Positions 18,728 through 27,384 of a stretch of DNA of 49,314 nt are shown here, in pieces. The notes under the pieces were generated by a model. The model was not told the DNA's origin. It searched no databases and saw nothing but the letters and a program-made list of their open reading frames with translations. Source of the stretch: Isotricha intestinalis. Its lineage: Eukaryota; Ciliophora; Litostomatea; Vestibuliferida; Isotrichidae. Within the stretch, counting starts at the first letter, position 1. Every line of letters begins with the position of its first letter. The position numbers and the translations under genes were made by a program. The stretch is from positions 1 to 49,314 of the forward strand of contig JAJJLU010003581.1 of NCBI GenBank assembly GCA_023807065.1, read 5' to 3'.

Positions 18728-21088
18728 TTAAATTACAAGTAAACAATTATATTGATTTGAATTATCCTTAAAACAAGAAGCACTAACAGTAAATACAATT
18801 CCTTTTTCATTATATTTTTGATTATTTTTAATAATATCATTAATAATGACTTCATTCATGATATTTTCTTCAATATTAATTAATTTTAGAGGAGATTTAC
18901 TTAAAAGAACCATATTAATAAGAGGAACAAGTGCCATATCATTTCCATTAACTTTCTTTAAAGAAATAGTATCTAATTTAGTACTATTTTTAATAAATTG
19001 ACTAAGCATCATTAAACCAACATCTCCTATATCATTATAATCTAAATATAATTTTTTAAATGTATTTGAACCTTTACTATTAATCAAAAATAATAATGTT
19101 TCTCCATTTATTCCACAATCACTTAAATTTATAATTTCTAATGATGATTTTTTTAAAGCATATCCTAATGTACTACATGATAATTGTGATAACTTATTTT
19201 TTGATATATTTAATTTTATTAACTTTTTATTGTTTACAATTATATCAGATAATAATTTAATATCATTATCATTAAGTTTATTTTGAGATAAATTTAAAGA
19301 TAAAATATTATTATCACCAGAAAATATACTATTATTTAATATTTCTGGTAAATTTGAATTATGATTTGATAAATCTAATTCTCTTAATTTTAAATTCCCT
19401 TTAAAATAAGGATATAAAATTTCAAAATTTTCTTTTGAAATACCGGAATTATTTAAACATAAATAATTTAAATTTGTATCCAACAAAGAAGTTTTTAAAT
19501 CATTTAAAAGTTTAGATTCAATTGGTAAATTTTTTAAAGTAAGAGAATTTAAATTTTTAAGAGAATTTAATAAAAATGGAATAGTTTCACTTAAAATAGA
19601 AATATTAATATTATTATCATATAAATTTTCATCAAAAGTATATTCAATAGATAAACTTTTTAAATTTTGACAATATAAACAAATATCATATATTATATAA
19701 ATATTTGGAGATGAAGTTATTATTGATAGAGATGTTAATTTTGGAGTAATATTTCTTATTTGATATTTTAATAAAGAGTAAAATTTAAACATATTTATTT
19801 CATTTATATTTATTATTAATTCTTTTTTTTCATCTTTTCCTTCTTTTAAAAAATCTGGTCTATCACTTTCAATAATAGTAGTTTTTTTCTTTAAATCAAC
19901 CATATATTTTTTTTTAAATAAATCTAAAGAAATATTTAATGATTTAAAAAAATTTTCTTTTCTTTCTTTGAAAATTTCTAAAATATTTTTTTCTGTTCCT
20001 ATATTTAATTTAGAAATTTTTTTTAATAATTCAACATTAGTTTTTTCAACACCTAACTTAAAAGTTTTTTGAGAAAGTAAATCATTAATATTTGAATTAT
20101 CTCCTTTAATTTTTAAATAACTTTGCATATTATTAAAAAATTTAAATAAATAATCATCAATACAATTATTATCAAAAGGATTTTGTTTGGAAAAAAAATC
20201 TAATAAATCATAATTACAAGTACTTTCATTTATTAAATCAAATACACTTAAATAATATTGAGAATTTACCATTTTAAATATAAAATCACAAATTATTTCT
20301 GTTAATAATTTTATTTGTTCTTGATCTTTTATTAAAGGGAAATTATCTTCTTTTTCTTTTTTTTCTTTATCTTCTTTTTCTTTTTTTTCTTTTTTTTCTT
20401 TATCTTCTTTTTCTTTTTCTTCCATTTCTTTCTTTTTTTTTTCTTCTTCTTCTTTTTTTTGTTCATTTTTTTGCTCCATTTCTTCTAATTTTTTTGTTTT
20501 TTCTCTTCTAATATAATCTAATAAATCATTATTTGTATTTTTTTGTTTTTCAAGTTCTTCATTTATTTTTTTAATTTCTTCTTCTTTTTCTTTAACAATT
20601 TTTTCTAATTCTTCAATTCTATCTTTACTTTTATCTTTCATATTTGCATCAATTAAATATTGAGTCTTTAAAGTATTAAATTGAGAAATTAAATCTTCAC
20701 ATTTTTTTTTTTCAACATTAATATCATTTTCTAATTTTGCATTTTTTTCTTCTAATTCTTTTTGTTTTTCTTTAGCTCTATTTTTTTGTTCTTTCATATT
20801 TTGATATTCATTGGTTTTATCAATAATATCTTTTTCTAAAATTTTATTTCTTTCAATTAAACTTTGATTTTGTTCTTCTAATTCACTATTTTTTTTCATT
20901 ATTTCTTGAGTATCACTTGAACCTTTTTTTGTTTTTACTTTTTCTAATTCTTGTTGAAGTTCAGTAATCTTTGCATCTGATTTCATTTTTTCTTCTTTTC
21001 TTTCTTTTCTTTCACTTGCCAATTGCTTATTTATTGAATCCATTGTTGCCATTAATGATTGAACTACTTCATCATTTGATAAAGACAT
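18728..21088 (-). CDS. Coiled-coil / charged-helix protein with C-terminal leucine-rich repeats
   Basis: A 786-residue protein. Residues about 1-205 form a long heptad coiled coil (ELQQELEKVK..., KELEEKNAKLENDINVEKK). About 205-250 is an extreme K/E stretch (KEKEDKEKKEKKEKEDKEKK) able to form a single alpha-helix. About 260-420 is helical and of unknown type. About 440-740 carries RNI-like leucine-rich repeats: LRELDLSNHNSNLPE, ILSLNLSQNKLNDNDIKLL, LIKLNISKNKLSQLS, LEIINLSDCGINGETLLFL and FKKLYLDYNDIGDVGLMML. LRR proteins of this ribonuclease-inhibitor type are usually protein-binding scaffolds in the cytoplasm or cytoskeleton. The end NCLLVI has Cys at position -5, so it is not a standard CaaX box. 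Stop is TAA. Confidence 0.88.
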   Translation of the reverse strand: MSLSNDEVVQSLMATMDSINKQLASERKERKEEKMKSDAKITELQQELEKVKTKKGSSDTQEIMKKNSELEEQNQSLIERNKILEKDIIDKTNEYQNMKEQKNRAKEKQKELEEKNAKLENDINVEKKKCEDLISQFNTLKTQYLIDANMKDKSKDRIEELEKIVKEKEEEIKKINEELEKQKNTNNDLLDYIRREKTKKLEEMEQKNEQKKEEEEKKKKEMEEKEKEDKEKKEKKEKEDKEKKEKEDNFPLIKDQEQIKLLTEIICDFIFKMVNSQYYLSVFDLINESTCNYDLLDFFSKQNPFDNNCIDDYLFKFFNNMQSYLKIKGDNSNINDLLSQKTFKLGVEKTNVELLKKISKLNIGTEKNILEIFKERKENFFKSLNISLDLFKKKYMVDLKKKTTIIESDRPDFLKEGKDEKKELIININEINMFKFYSLLKYQIRNITPKLTSLSIITSSPNIYIIYDICLYCQNLKSLSIEYTFDENLYDNNINISILSETIPFLLNSLKNLNSLTLKNLPIESKLLNDLKTSLLDTNLNYLCLNNSGISKENFEILYPYFKGNLKLRELDLSNHNSNLPEILNNSIFSGDNNILSLNLSQNKLNDNDIKLLSDIIVNNKKLIKLNISKNKLSQLSCSTLGYALKKSSLEIINLSDCGINGETLLFLINSKGSNTFKKLYLDYNDIGDVGLMMLSQFIKNSTKLDTISLKKVNGNDMALVPLINMVLLSKSPLKLINIEENIMNEVIINDIIKNNQKYNEKGIVFTVSASCFKDNSNQYNCLLVI

Positions 21089-21202
21089 TTTATTTTAAGT
21101 AATAAAAATAATAATTTGTAAAATTTTATTTGTATAATATATTTTACTTTTAAAAAAAATAAAAAAAACATAAAAATTTGCCAATAAGTAATAAAAAAAT
21201 TT

Positions 21203-22166
21203 TTAATGACCAGCATTAACAACAGGAAAAACTTGTGATTCTCCACATAAAACAACTAACATATTAGAAATTAAATCAGATTTTTCATCATCTTTTAAAT
21301 CACAAATATTATTAATTTGTAAAGAATCAATAGCATGACCAGTAATACTAACAGCCCCTTGAACGATTTTTTCCCTGGCAGCAATAATAGCTTCAGCAGC
21401 TTGTCTTTTAAGCATAACATTAGCAATTTCAGAAGCATAATTCAGTGACTCTAGCTTCAACGACTTCAATACCTGCATGTTTTAATCTTTCACTTAATTC
21501 TTTTTGTAAAGCATTATTAATTTCATTGTGTCCACTTCTAAGACAAATATCATCTTCATTAACTTTATCATAAGGATACATGCATCCAATATATCTTATT
21601 GCAGATTCAGTTTGAACTTTAACATAATAATTATAATTTTCGACATCAAATATTGCTTTTGCTGTATCTCTTACTTTCCATACTATTACACATCCCATCA
21701 TTATTGGATTTCCAACTTTATCATTTACTTTAATTATTTCTGAATTTAAATTCTTGTATTTTAATGATATTGAAGTTGAATTATAAAAAGGATTCACCCA
21801 AAAAAATCCTACTTCTTTTAATGTTCCTATATATTTACCATAATATGTAAAAACATATGCATTGTTTGGAGTATTTATTTTGTATCCTATACAAAAAAAA
21901 CAAAAAGCTGTTATAATTGAGATTATGCCTATAGATAGTAAAACTACACTTAATATTGTCATTAAAATATTATCTTTTAATTCTGTAAGAATTCCTCCAA
22001 TAATTATAAATATTATACTTAAAATTATTAACACTATTGTAAAACATATAGTTTTACAACCATTAAATGCTTTGTATTCTTTTTCTTGAGTTATATGACC
22101 TAAAAGTAAATTGTTTCCTTTATTATTTATTTGAAGTGACATATCTTCATATTTATATCCGTTCAT
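21203..22166 (-). CDS. SPFH/band 7 (stomatin-prohibitin) family protein, frameshifted as read
   Basis: An SPFH protein of about 320 residues split over two frames. The 5' frame (22166..about 21432) has two hydrophobic helices (IVLIILSIIFIIIGGIL; ILSVVLLSIGIISIITAF) and the band 7 domain (GFFWVNPFY..., NPIMMGCVIVWKV, ESAIRYI, RLKHAGIEVVEARVTEL). The 3' frame (from about 21460 down to 21203) continues LNYASEIANVMLKRQAAEAI, EKIVQGAVSITGHAID and SNMLVVLCGESQVFPVVNAG, the classic C-terminus. Passing from one to the other needs a +1 shift near 21437-21450. A lost copy of a CTGAA pentamer (present once, expected twice) would explain it. A 22-nt GTATTG...GCTAG intron would also restore the frame but would delete the conserved GIEVVEAR. 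SPFH proteins organise membrane microdomains. Confidence 0.82.
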
Positions 22167-22470
22167 TTTTTTTTATTTTTAATAATTGATTTAAAGATAT
22201 TTTAAAGGAGTAATTGTTTTTCTCTTAATCTTAAAATATTAATTTTGCTAATTAAATTTAAAAAAAAAAATCAAAATAAAAAAAATTATTTTCTAATTAT
22301 AAATATTTTTATGAAATGTATTTTTATTAACAATTATTTTACATTAACTTTTGATAGTATCATCATAATAAGAAAATAATAATTTTTGTTGGATATAGTA
22401 TTTCAATTAAATTTAAAGTTAAAATTGTTATTGAATACATTTTTTTTATAATATTATTATTTTATTAAAT
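22167..22470. other. Intergenic spacer, nothing identified
   Basis: 304 bases of A/T-rich sequence between two minus-strand genes. No reading frame, RNA gene or repeat was recognised. Confidence 0.5.
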
Positions 22471-23271
22471 TTATTTTTCAACATTTAGATTAAGTAATTG
22501 ATTTAAAGGTAATTTTGGTAAAGAAACATCTCTTTTAACAATTTTTTTTTTTTTTACTTCTTTAATTGGAGGTTTAGTTTTATTTATTTTAAAAATAGTA
22601 TTACTAGAAGTTGAATTGTTACTATAATTATTAATATTTAATTGTGGTTTTTTATAATTTTTTTTTCTTGGTTTTTCATTAATTGGTAAATTTTTTGTTT
22701 GAAATATATAAATAGAATCTTTTGATTCATCTTTATCTAAATTACTTAAAGAATTCATTTTTGTACTTGTTAATAAATCTTTTTTATAATTAAAAGAAGT
22801 ATTATTATTTAAAATATTAACTGAATTATTATTATTTTGACTTTTTGGTCTTGATTTTTTCCTATTTCTTTCAAAATTATTTATATTATTATTTTTTTTA
22901 ATTGTTTTATATGGTGTCATTGCTTTATTTATTTTTTGATTATATGAATTAATTATTGTTTTATGATTTAAACCAAAATTTGATTTTAATTCTTCAAAAT
23001 TTGGAAAAGTTTCTTGAATCGATTGATTAATTTTATTTTTAATTGTTATACTTTGTTTATTCATTATTTTTCCCAATGGAACTGATATATTATATTGAGT
23101 TTTTATTAAAAAAATATGTTTTAAACTTTCTATAAGATTTATTTTTAAGATTTGATTTTCTTGTTTGTAATTTAATGCTAAATTAAAAAATATTTGAACT
23201 TGATTTAATAATTTATTTATCACAATATCTTTGATTTCTTCTTTTAATTCATTTGAAATAGATTTTTTCAT
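22471..23271 (-). CDS. Unknown protein with helical N-terminus and basic disordered tail
   Basis: A 266-residue protein that I do not recognise. Residues 1-70 are amphipathic and helical (LKEEIKDIVINKLLNQVQIF, LKINLIESLKHIFLIKTQY). About 70-120 contains PLGKIMNKQSITIKNKIN and FPNFEELKSNFGLNH, possibly a short conserved docking region. The remainder is Asn/Ser/Lys-rich and very basic (NRKKSRPKSQNNN; IKEVKKKKIVKRDVSLPKLP), typical of cytoskeleton-associated or nucleic-acid-binding tails. The ATG has an A/T-rich leader and the stop is TAA. Reality as a gene is supported by length and by the non-random charge pattern only. Confidence 0.7.
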   Translation of the reverse strand: MKKSISNELKEEIKDIVINKLLNQVQIFFNLALNYKQENQILKINLIESLKHIFLIKTQYNISVPLGKIMNKQSITIKNKINQSIQETFPNFEELKSNFGLNHKTIINSYNQKINKAMTPYKTIKKNNNINNFERNRKKSRPKSQNNNNSVNILNNNTSFNYKKDLLTSTKMNSLSNLDKDESKDSIYIFQTKNLPINEKPRKKNYKKPQLNINNYSNNSTSSNTIFKINKTKPPIKEVKKKKIVKRDVSLPKLPLNQLLNLNVEK

Positions 23272-23569
23272 TTAAATTATTTCATTAAAATTATATTTAT
23301 TAAATAACTCAAAAATTATTCATAAAAAAAAGAAATAATTTAATAAGTATATATATTAAATAATGAAAATCAAAAACTAGTTAATGAAAGGATTTGTTTT
23401 ATATTATATTATTTTATTTATTAAAAATCATTTAAAATTCCTTGAAATAATTAGAATATATTTTATTTAATATTCACACTTTTTCATAAAGTAAATTAAA
23501 AAATTAGTAAAAATAATATATAAATAAAAAAAAAAGTTTAAATATTCAAAAATAAAAACCATAAAAAAA

Positions 23570-24313
23570 ATGAATTCAACATTAAATAAATCAAATTCCC
23601 AGAAATTATCTTCCTCATCTTATTTAAACGACTCAAAATATAATTCAACATTATTGGAAAAATCAAAAGAGCAAAAGACAATATATCATTTAAAAATAAT
23701 TTTATTAGGAGATGTATCAGTAGGAAAAACTGCAATATTAAATAGATATATAGATGGTAAATTTGATAATAATTATTCATGTACAATAAATGTACAAACT
23801 AAAACAAAAGAAATTTCTCTAAATCAAGAAATTTCAGCTGAAATGACAATTTGGGACACTTGTGGTGAAGAAAAATTTAGAGCATTAACAAGACAATATT
23901 ATAGAGATACTAATGGAATTTTATTAATTTTTGATTTAAATAATAGTAAAACTTTTTTAAATTTAAAAACTTGGTTAAAAGATATTAAAGAAGTTGCTCC
24001 TAAAAATGTTATTATTATTCTTATTGGAAATAAACTTGATATTAGAAGAAATATTAACAAAGAAGATATTGAAAAATTCATTGATGATAATTTCTTAATT
24101 TATTATGAAATTTCTGCTAAAAATGGTATTAATGTTGATTTAGCTTTTGAAAAATTAGCAAGAGAAGTAGTTGAAAAAATGAGAGAAGAAAATGAAAATA
24201 GATTAAAAGAATTTGGAGAATCTTCTCTTGATGATTATAATAATATTGAAAATATTCAATTAAATCGTAGGAATAATATTTCAAATAAAAAATTTAAATG
24301 CTGTAAAAAATAG
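23570..24313 (+). CDS. Atypical Rab-like small GTPase (Q61-equivalent replaced by Glu)
   Basis: A 247-residue Ras-superfamily GTPase with a 40-residue Ser/Asn-rich N-terminal extension. The P-loop GDVSVGKT lies at about residues 46-53; switch II reads WDTCGEEKF at 95-103; the guanine-specificity motif is NKLD and the SAK motif is EISAKNG. The C-terminus ends FKCCKK, a dicysteine that could be prenylated. The invariant WDTAGQE is altered at two sites: Ala to Cys and the catalytic Gln to Glu. The change at Gln is predicted to slow intrinsic GTP hydrolysis. The overall pattern is Rab18/Rab-like but no specific subfamily is clear. Start ATG is preceded by an A-run; stop is TAG. Confidence 0.9.
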   Translation: MNSTLNKSNSQKLSSSSYLNDSKYNSTLLEKSKEQKTIYHLKIILLGDVSVGKTAILNRYIDGKFDNNYSCTINVQTKTKEISLNQEISAEMTIWDTCGEEKFRALTRQYYRDTNGILLIFDLNNSKTFLNLKTWLKDIKEVAPKNVIIILIGNKLDIRRNINKEDIEKFIDDNFLIYYEISAKNGINVDLAFEKLAREVVEKMREENENRLKEFGESSLDDYNNIENIQLNRRNNISNKKFKCCKK

Positions 24314-24435
24314 TTTTTATTTATATATACTTTCTTCACATTTTTTAAGATATTAAAATATGTTTTATATGATATAAGAATTTAATAAAGGATAATTTTA
24401 TTTTTTAAATAAATCACATTATAAAAATTTATATT

Positions 24436-24927
24436 TTATTTCATTATTGATAACAATAATTCTAATAGTTGTTTTTCTTCATTGTTATCTTTTAAGTTTA
24501 TTGTATTTTTGTTAAAGTTATTTGATATTAATATTTCATATTCATTCAAAGGAAGAGAATCTTTTATAATTTCATCAAAAAATTGTTTTAAATTTTTTCC
24601 ATCAATTACCCCATAAATATATTTCAAATAATTAATCATAAATTTAATTTGTGATTCTAAATTTTCACATTCTTGAAACATTTGATTTTTAATTTTTTTA
24701 AATAATTCTTCCTTATTATTTATATTTAAACTATTTTCACTCTCTTTTACTTTTTCAATTAAAAATTGAAAATAACTTTCATTTTCTTGAGCAATTTCAT
24801 TTTCTAATTTTTTATAATTGAAATTCTCATTAACAATATTATAAATTATTTTATTATCATCTTCATTGATATTTTCATAAATATATTTTTCTTCCAAATA
24901 ATCAAAATTAATATCAAATTTACTCAT
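24436..24927 (-). CDS. Small acidic helical protein, unknown
   Basis: 163 residues if translation starts at the ATG at 24927 (MSKFDINFDYLEEKYIYENI). An upstream in-frame ATG at 24963 would add only MFYFLFFFIIFF, which looks like translated A/T leader, so the downstream start is preferred; a signal anchor cannot be fully excluded. The protein is rich in Glu, Asn and Lys, predicted mainly helical (ENEIAQENESYFQFLIEKVK-like stretches), and includes MINYLKYIYGVIDGKNLKQF. No family is recognised. The small size and lack of motifs make the function open. Confidence 0.65.
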   Translation of the reverse strand: MSKFDINFDYLEEKYIYENINEDDNKIIYNIVNENFNYKKLENEIAQENESYFQFLIEKVKESENSLNINNKEELFKKIKNQMFQECENLESQIKFMINYLKYIYGVIDGKNLKQFFDEIIKDSLPLNEYEILISNNFNKNTINLKDNNEEKQLLELLLSIMK

Positions 24928-25095
24928 AAAAAATATTATAAAAAAAAATAAAAAATAAAACATTTTTAATAAGATTAAATAAGAAATTTATGATTTTAAA
25001 AAATTAATTATCTTTTTAAATAAAAATCCTTTGAAAAAAATAATTATTGTGATTTATCTCAATTTTTAAGAATAAATTTACATTTTAAATAAAGT

Positions 25096-25305
25096 TTAAG
25101 TTCTATAAATTTTAGTTTTAATAGGAATAACATATTCATCATTAATTCATTTGAAAGGAATTCTTTATATGATATTGTCCTATTACATAAATAATCCACT
25201 TTATAATTATTACCTTTTTACTTTAAATTTTCCTTTAAAAAGAATTATTATTTATCCTTCTTCTAAATCTTTTTTTAATGAGTTCTTTGTTATACGTGTT
25301 AACAT
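25096..25305 (-). pseudogene. Decayed relic of ribosomal protein L6e (RPL6)
   Basis: No intact frame exists, but three pieces in order match the conserved core of eukaryotic ribosomal protein L6. First, LKKDLEEG-stop-IIILFKGKFKVKR corresponds to the family's LRxSITPGTxLIILxGRHRGKR. Then, after two stops and a frame change, SGLF followed by VIGQYHIKN corresponds to SGLLLVTGPxxxN. Then, after another change of frame, EYVIPIKTKIYRT-stop corresponds to xFVIATSTKIDIS. Several stops and at least two frameshifts are present within about 210 bases, so this cannot encode a functional protein. The N- and C-terminal parts of L6e were not found. The homology was seen by eye and needs a profile search. 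Confidence 0.6.
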
Positions 25306-25624
25306 ATTTTTATTTATTTTTCAATTCTTTTGTGTAAATTTTTCTTAACCCTAAAATGTCTAATTTCTCCATTATCGATAATAAATAAAGATTTTTTTTG
25401 TTTTGATGAATAAATATTTATTTTTTGAATTAATTTAATTTTAAATTATATATTTTATATTTGTGATTTTATTTATATAAATACATCAATTTTTTTCTTT
25501 TAAATAAAAATCCAATATATTTTTAACCATAAATAAAGAATATTATAAAAAAAATAAATTTGAATTTATAAAATCCTAATAATAAAAATTTTAAATTGAA
25601 TATATTTTATTTTAATGTATTTAA
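25306..25624. other. Spacer upstream of the L6e relic
   Basis: Highly A/T-rich with no intact gene. A short minus-strand stretch around 25310-25370 beginning MEKLDILGLRKIY may belong to the decayed L6e gene, but I cannot align it confidently. Confidence 0.4.
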
Positions 25625-27028
25625 TTATGAATTATCTTCTATTATAATTTCAGCTTTAAGATAATTATCTTGTTTATCTAAATTATTATTATTAATATTA
25701 TTATCTTGAATTTTATTATTTTGATTTTGTTCTCCATATATTTTAGATGTAAGATAAGCTTTTGCATTATACCATAAATTATAATAAAAACTAGAAGTGA
25801 TTCTTTTTTCTTCTAAATTTTTAATTTCATTTTTAGAAACATTTAAAACCGTAAAAATTACATTTTCTAAAATTTTAGATTCAAATTCATTTCCAATAGC
25901 TAAAGCTTCTAAATATTTTAAAATTATATTTTTTAAATATTCCATATTTATTTTTTGAGATTTTGTATAATTTTGAAGTGGACCAACTGAAGAAATTTCA
26001 ATTTGAGGAAGAACTTTATTATTTTTATTTTGATTAATTAAATTTTTATTTTTATTTTCTTTATGTTTATTTAATAAATCTGCTAATTCTTTTTTTAAAG
26101 TCTCATGTTCTTTTAATATTTTATTATAATTACTTTCATTTGAAATAAAAATTTTATGACTTTTTTCTTTATAATCAATGAATTCATTTTTCAATTTCTC
26201 ATTTTTTGATTTCATATTATCAAGTTCATATAATAATTTATCATATTCTTCTTTAATATATAATTTAATATCAGTTTGAGTTCCCATATTTAAACTTTCA
26301 ATTTTAATTTGATTTTTTAAATTTTCATTTTGATTATTTTCTTTTTTTGAATTATTTGAATAATTGAATATATCATTGTCATTAGAATTTAATTTTGGAG
26401 TTAATGTATCAAAATTATTTAATAAACTTTTTGCTTTTAATTCTGCATTTTCCAATTCTAAATTATTTAATACTTCAATTTCATTGTTTTTTTCATCTAT
26501 AACTTTCATTAAATATTGTTTTTCATTATCATAATTCATTACTTTAATTCTTAATTCTTCTAATTCATTTAAACCTTCTTTAAATTTTATTTCATTTTCT
26601 TTATTAGATTCTTTGTATTCATTATATTCTTGAGTAATATTTTCTAAATTTAATTTTAATTCTTTATTATTTGAATTTAATTCATTAATTTCACCTTTTA
26701 ATTTTGATAAAATATTAGTATATTCATTTTTATTTTGAGATTCAGAAATTAACCATAATTTAGTTAATTCTGCAGTTTCATATGTTCCATATTCTTTTTT
26801 TATTACTTTATCTGTAATATCTTTAGGAAAAATTTCCTTTAAAAATACTTCTATATTTGTTTTATCATTAACAACATTTTTTAAATCTGTGTTAACTTGA
26901 ATAAATTTTTCTTCTAATTTCTCTAATTTTTTTTTACTTATTTTCAATTCTTTATTTTGGTCTTTCATTAATTGAAGTAATTTTTGAGTATCTGTAATTT
27001 CACTGTTGTTATTATTTTTCTCATTCAT
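25625..27028 (-). CDS. GRIP-domain golgin
   Basis: A 467-residue coiled-coil protein. Residues about 8-310 have almost continuous heptad character (ELKISKKKLEKLEEKFIQV, LKGEINELNSNNKELKLNLE). At about 355-410 there is a GRIP domain: KINMEYLKNIILKYLEALAI followed by ILENVIFTVLNVSKNEIKNL, matching the family's INxEYLKNVVLKFL...LLPVIxxLLxFSPEE pattern including the key Tyr. GRIP domains bind Arl1-GTP on the trans-Golgi, and golgins tether incoming vesicles there. The C-terminal 60 residues are Asn-rich. The protein is shorter than animal golgin-97 or golgin-245 but the architecture is standard. Stop is TAA. Confidence 0.88.
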   Translation of the reverse strand: MNEKNNNNSEITDTQKLLQLMKDQNKELKISKKKLEKLEEKFIQVNTDLKNVVNDKTNIEVFLKEIFPKDITDKVIKKEYGTYETAELTKLWLISESQNKNEYTNILSKLKGEINELNSNNKELKLNLENITQEYNEYKESNKENEIKFKEGLNELEELRIKVMNYDNEKQYLMKVIDEKNNEIEVLNNLELENAELKAKSLLNNFDTLTPKLNSNDNDIFNYSNNSKKENNQNENLKNQIKIESLNMGTQTDIKLYIKEEYDKLLYELDNMKSKNEKLKNEFIDYKEKSHKIFISNESNYNKILKEHETLKKELADLLNKHKENKNKNLINQNKNNKVLPQIEISSVGPLQNYTKSQKINMEYLKNIILKYLEALAIGNEFESKILENVIFTVLNVSKNEIKNLEEKRITSSFYYNLWYNAKAYLTSKIYGEQNQNNKIQDNNINNNNLDKQDNYLKAEIIIEDNS

Positions 27029-27384
27029 TAAAATAAAAATTTACATATTTTCCACAAAAAAAAATTGATTAAAATAAATTAATTATAATTTAATTTCTTT
27101 TATATATTTTATAAATCATATTATTTGATTATTTAAAAACATTAAAAAATTTTCCAAAAAAATTTTGAATAAAATAATGAACAACTGTTTTAACTTCAAA
27201 TTTACATTAAAAATGGTAATTTTGTTAATTTTTCCGAACTTATTTTATTAAAAGGAAGAACTTTTAATTGAAGTTTGAAGGAATTATTAAACGTTTTGAT
27301 TGTTTATTTTAAAAAATTTTTTTTTGTTTTTTTTGAAATCATATTTTTTTTTAAATAATTATTGTATTTGTTTTTTTAAGTATT
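27029..27384. other. Divergent intergenic region, nothing identified
   Basis: 356 bases between the divergent GRIP and MORN genes, so both promoters should lie here. Positions about 27175-27300 are less A/T-rich than their surroundings and may hold regulatory sequence or a relic, but no family match was found. Confidence 0.45.

Noticed and set aside
18728..18760. CaaX prenylation box at the end of the LRR protein (NCLLVI)
   Set aside because: The Cys is five residues from the end, not four.
25151..25348. Plus-strand 65-residue open frame
   Set aside because: It is hydrophobic low-complexity sequence, antisense to the L6e relic, with no independent support.
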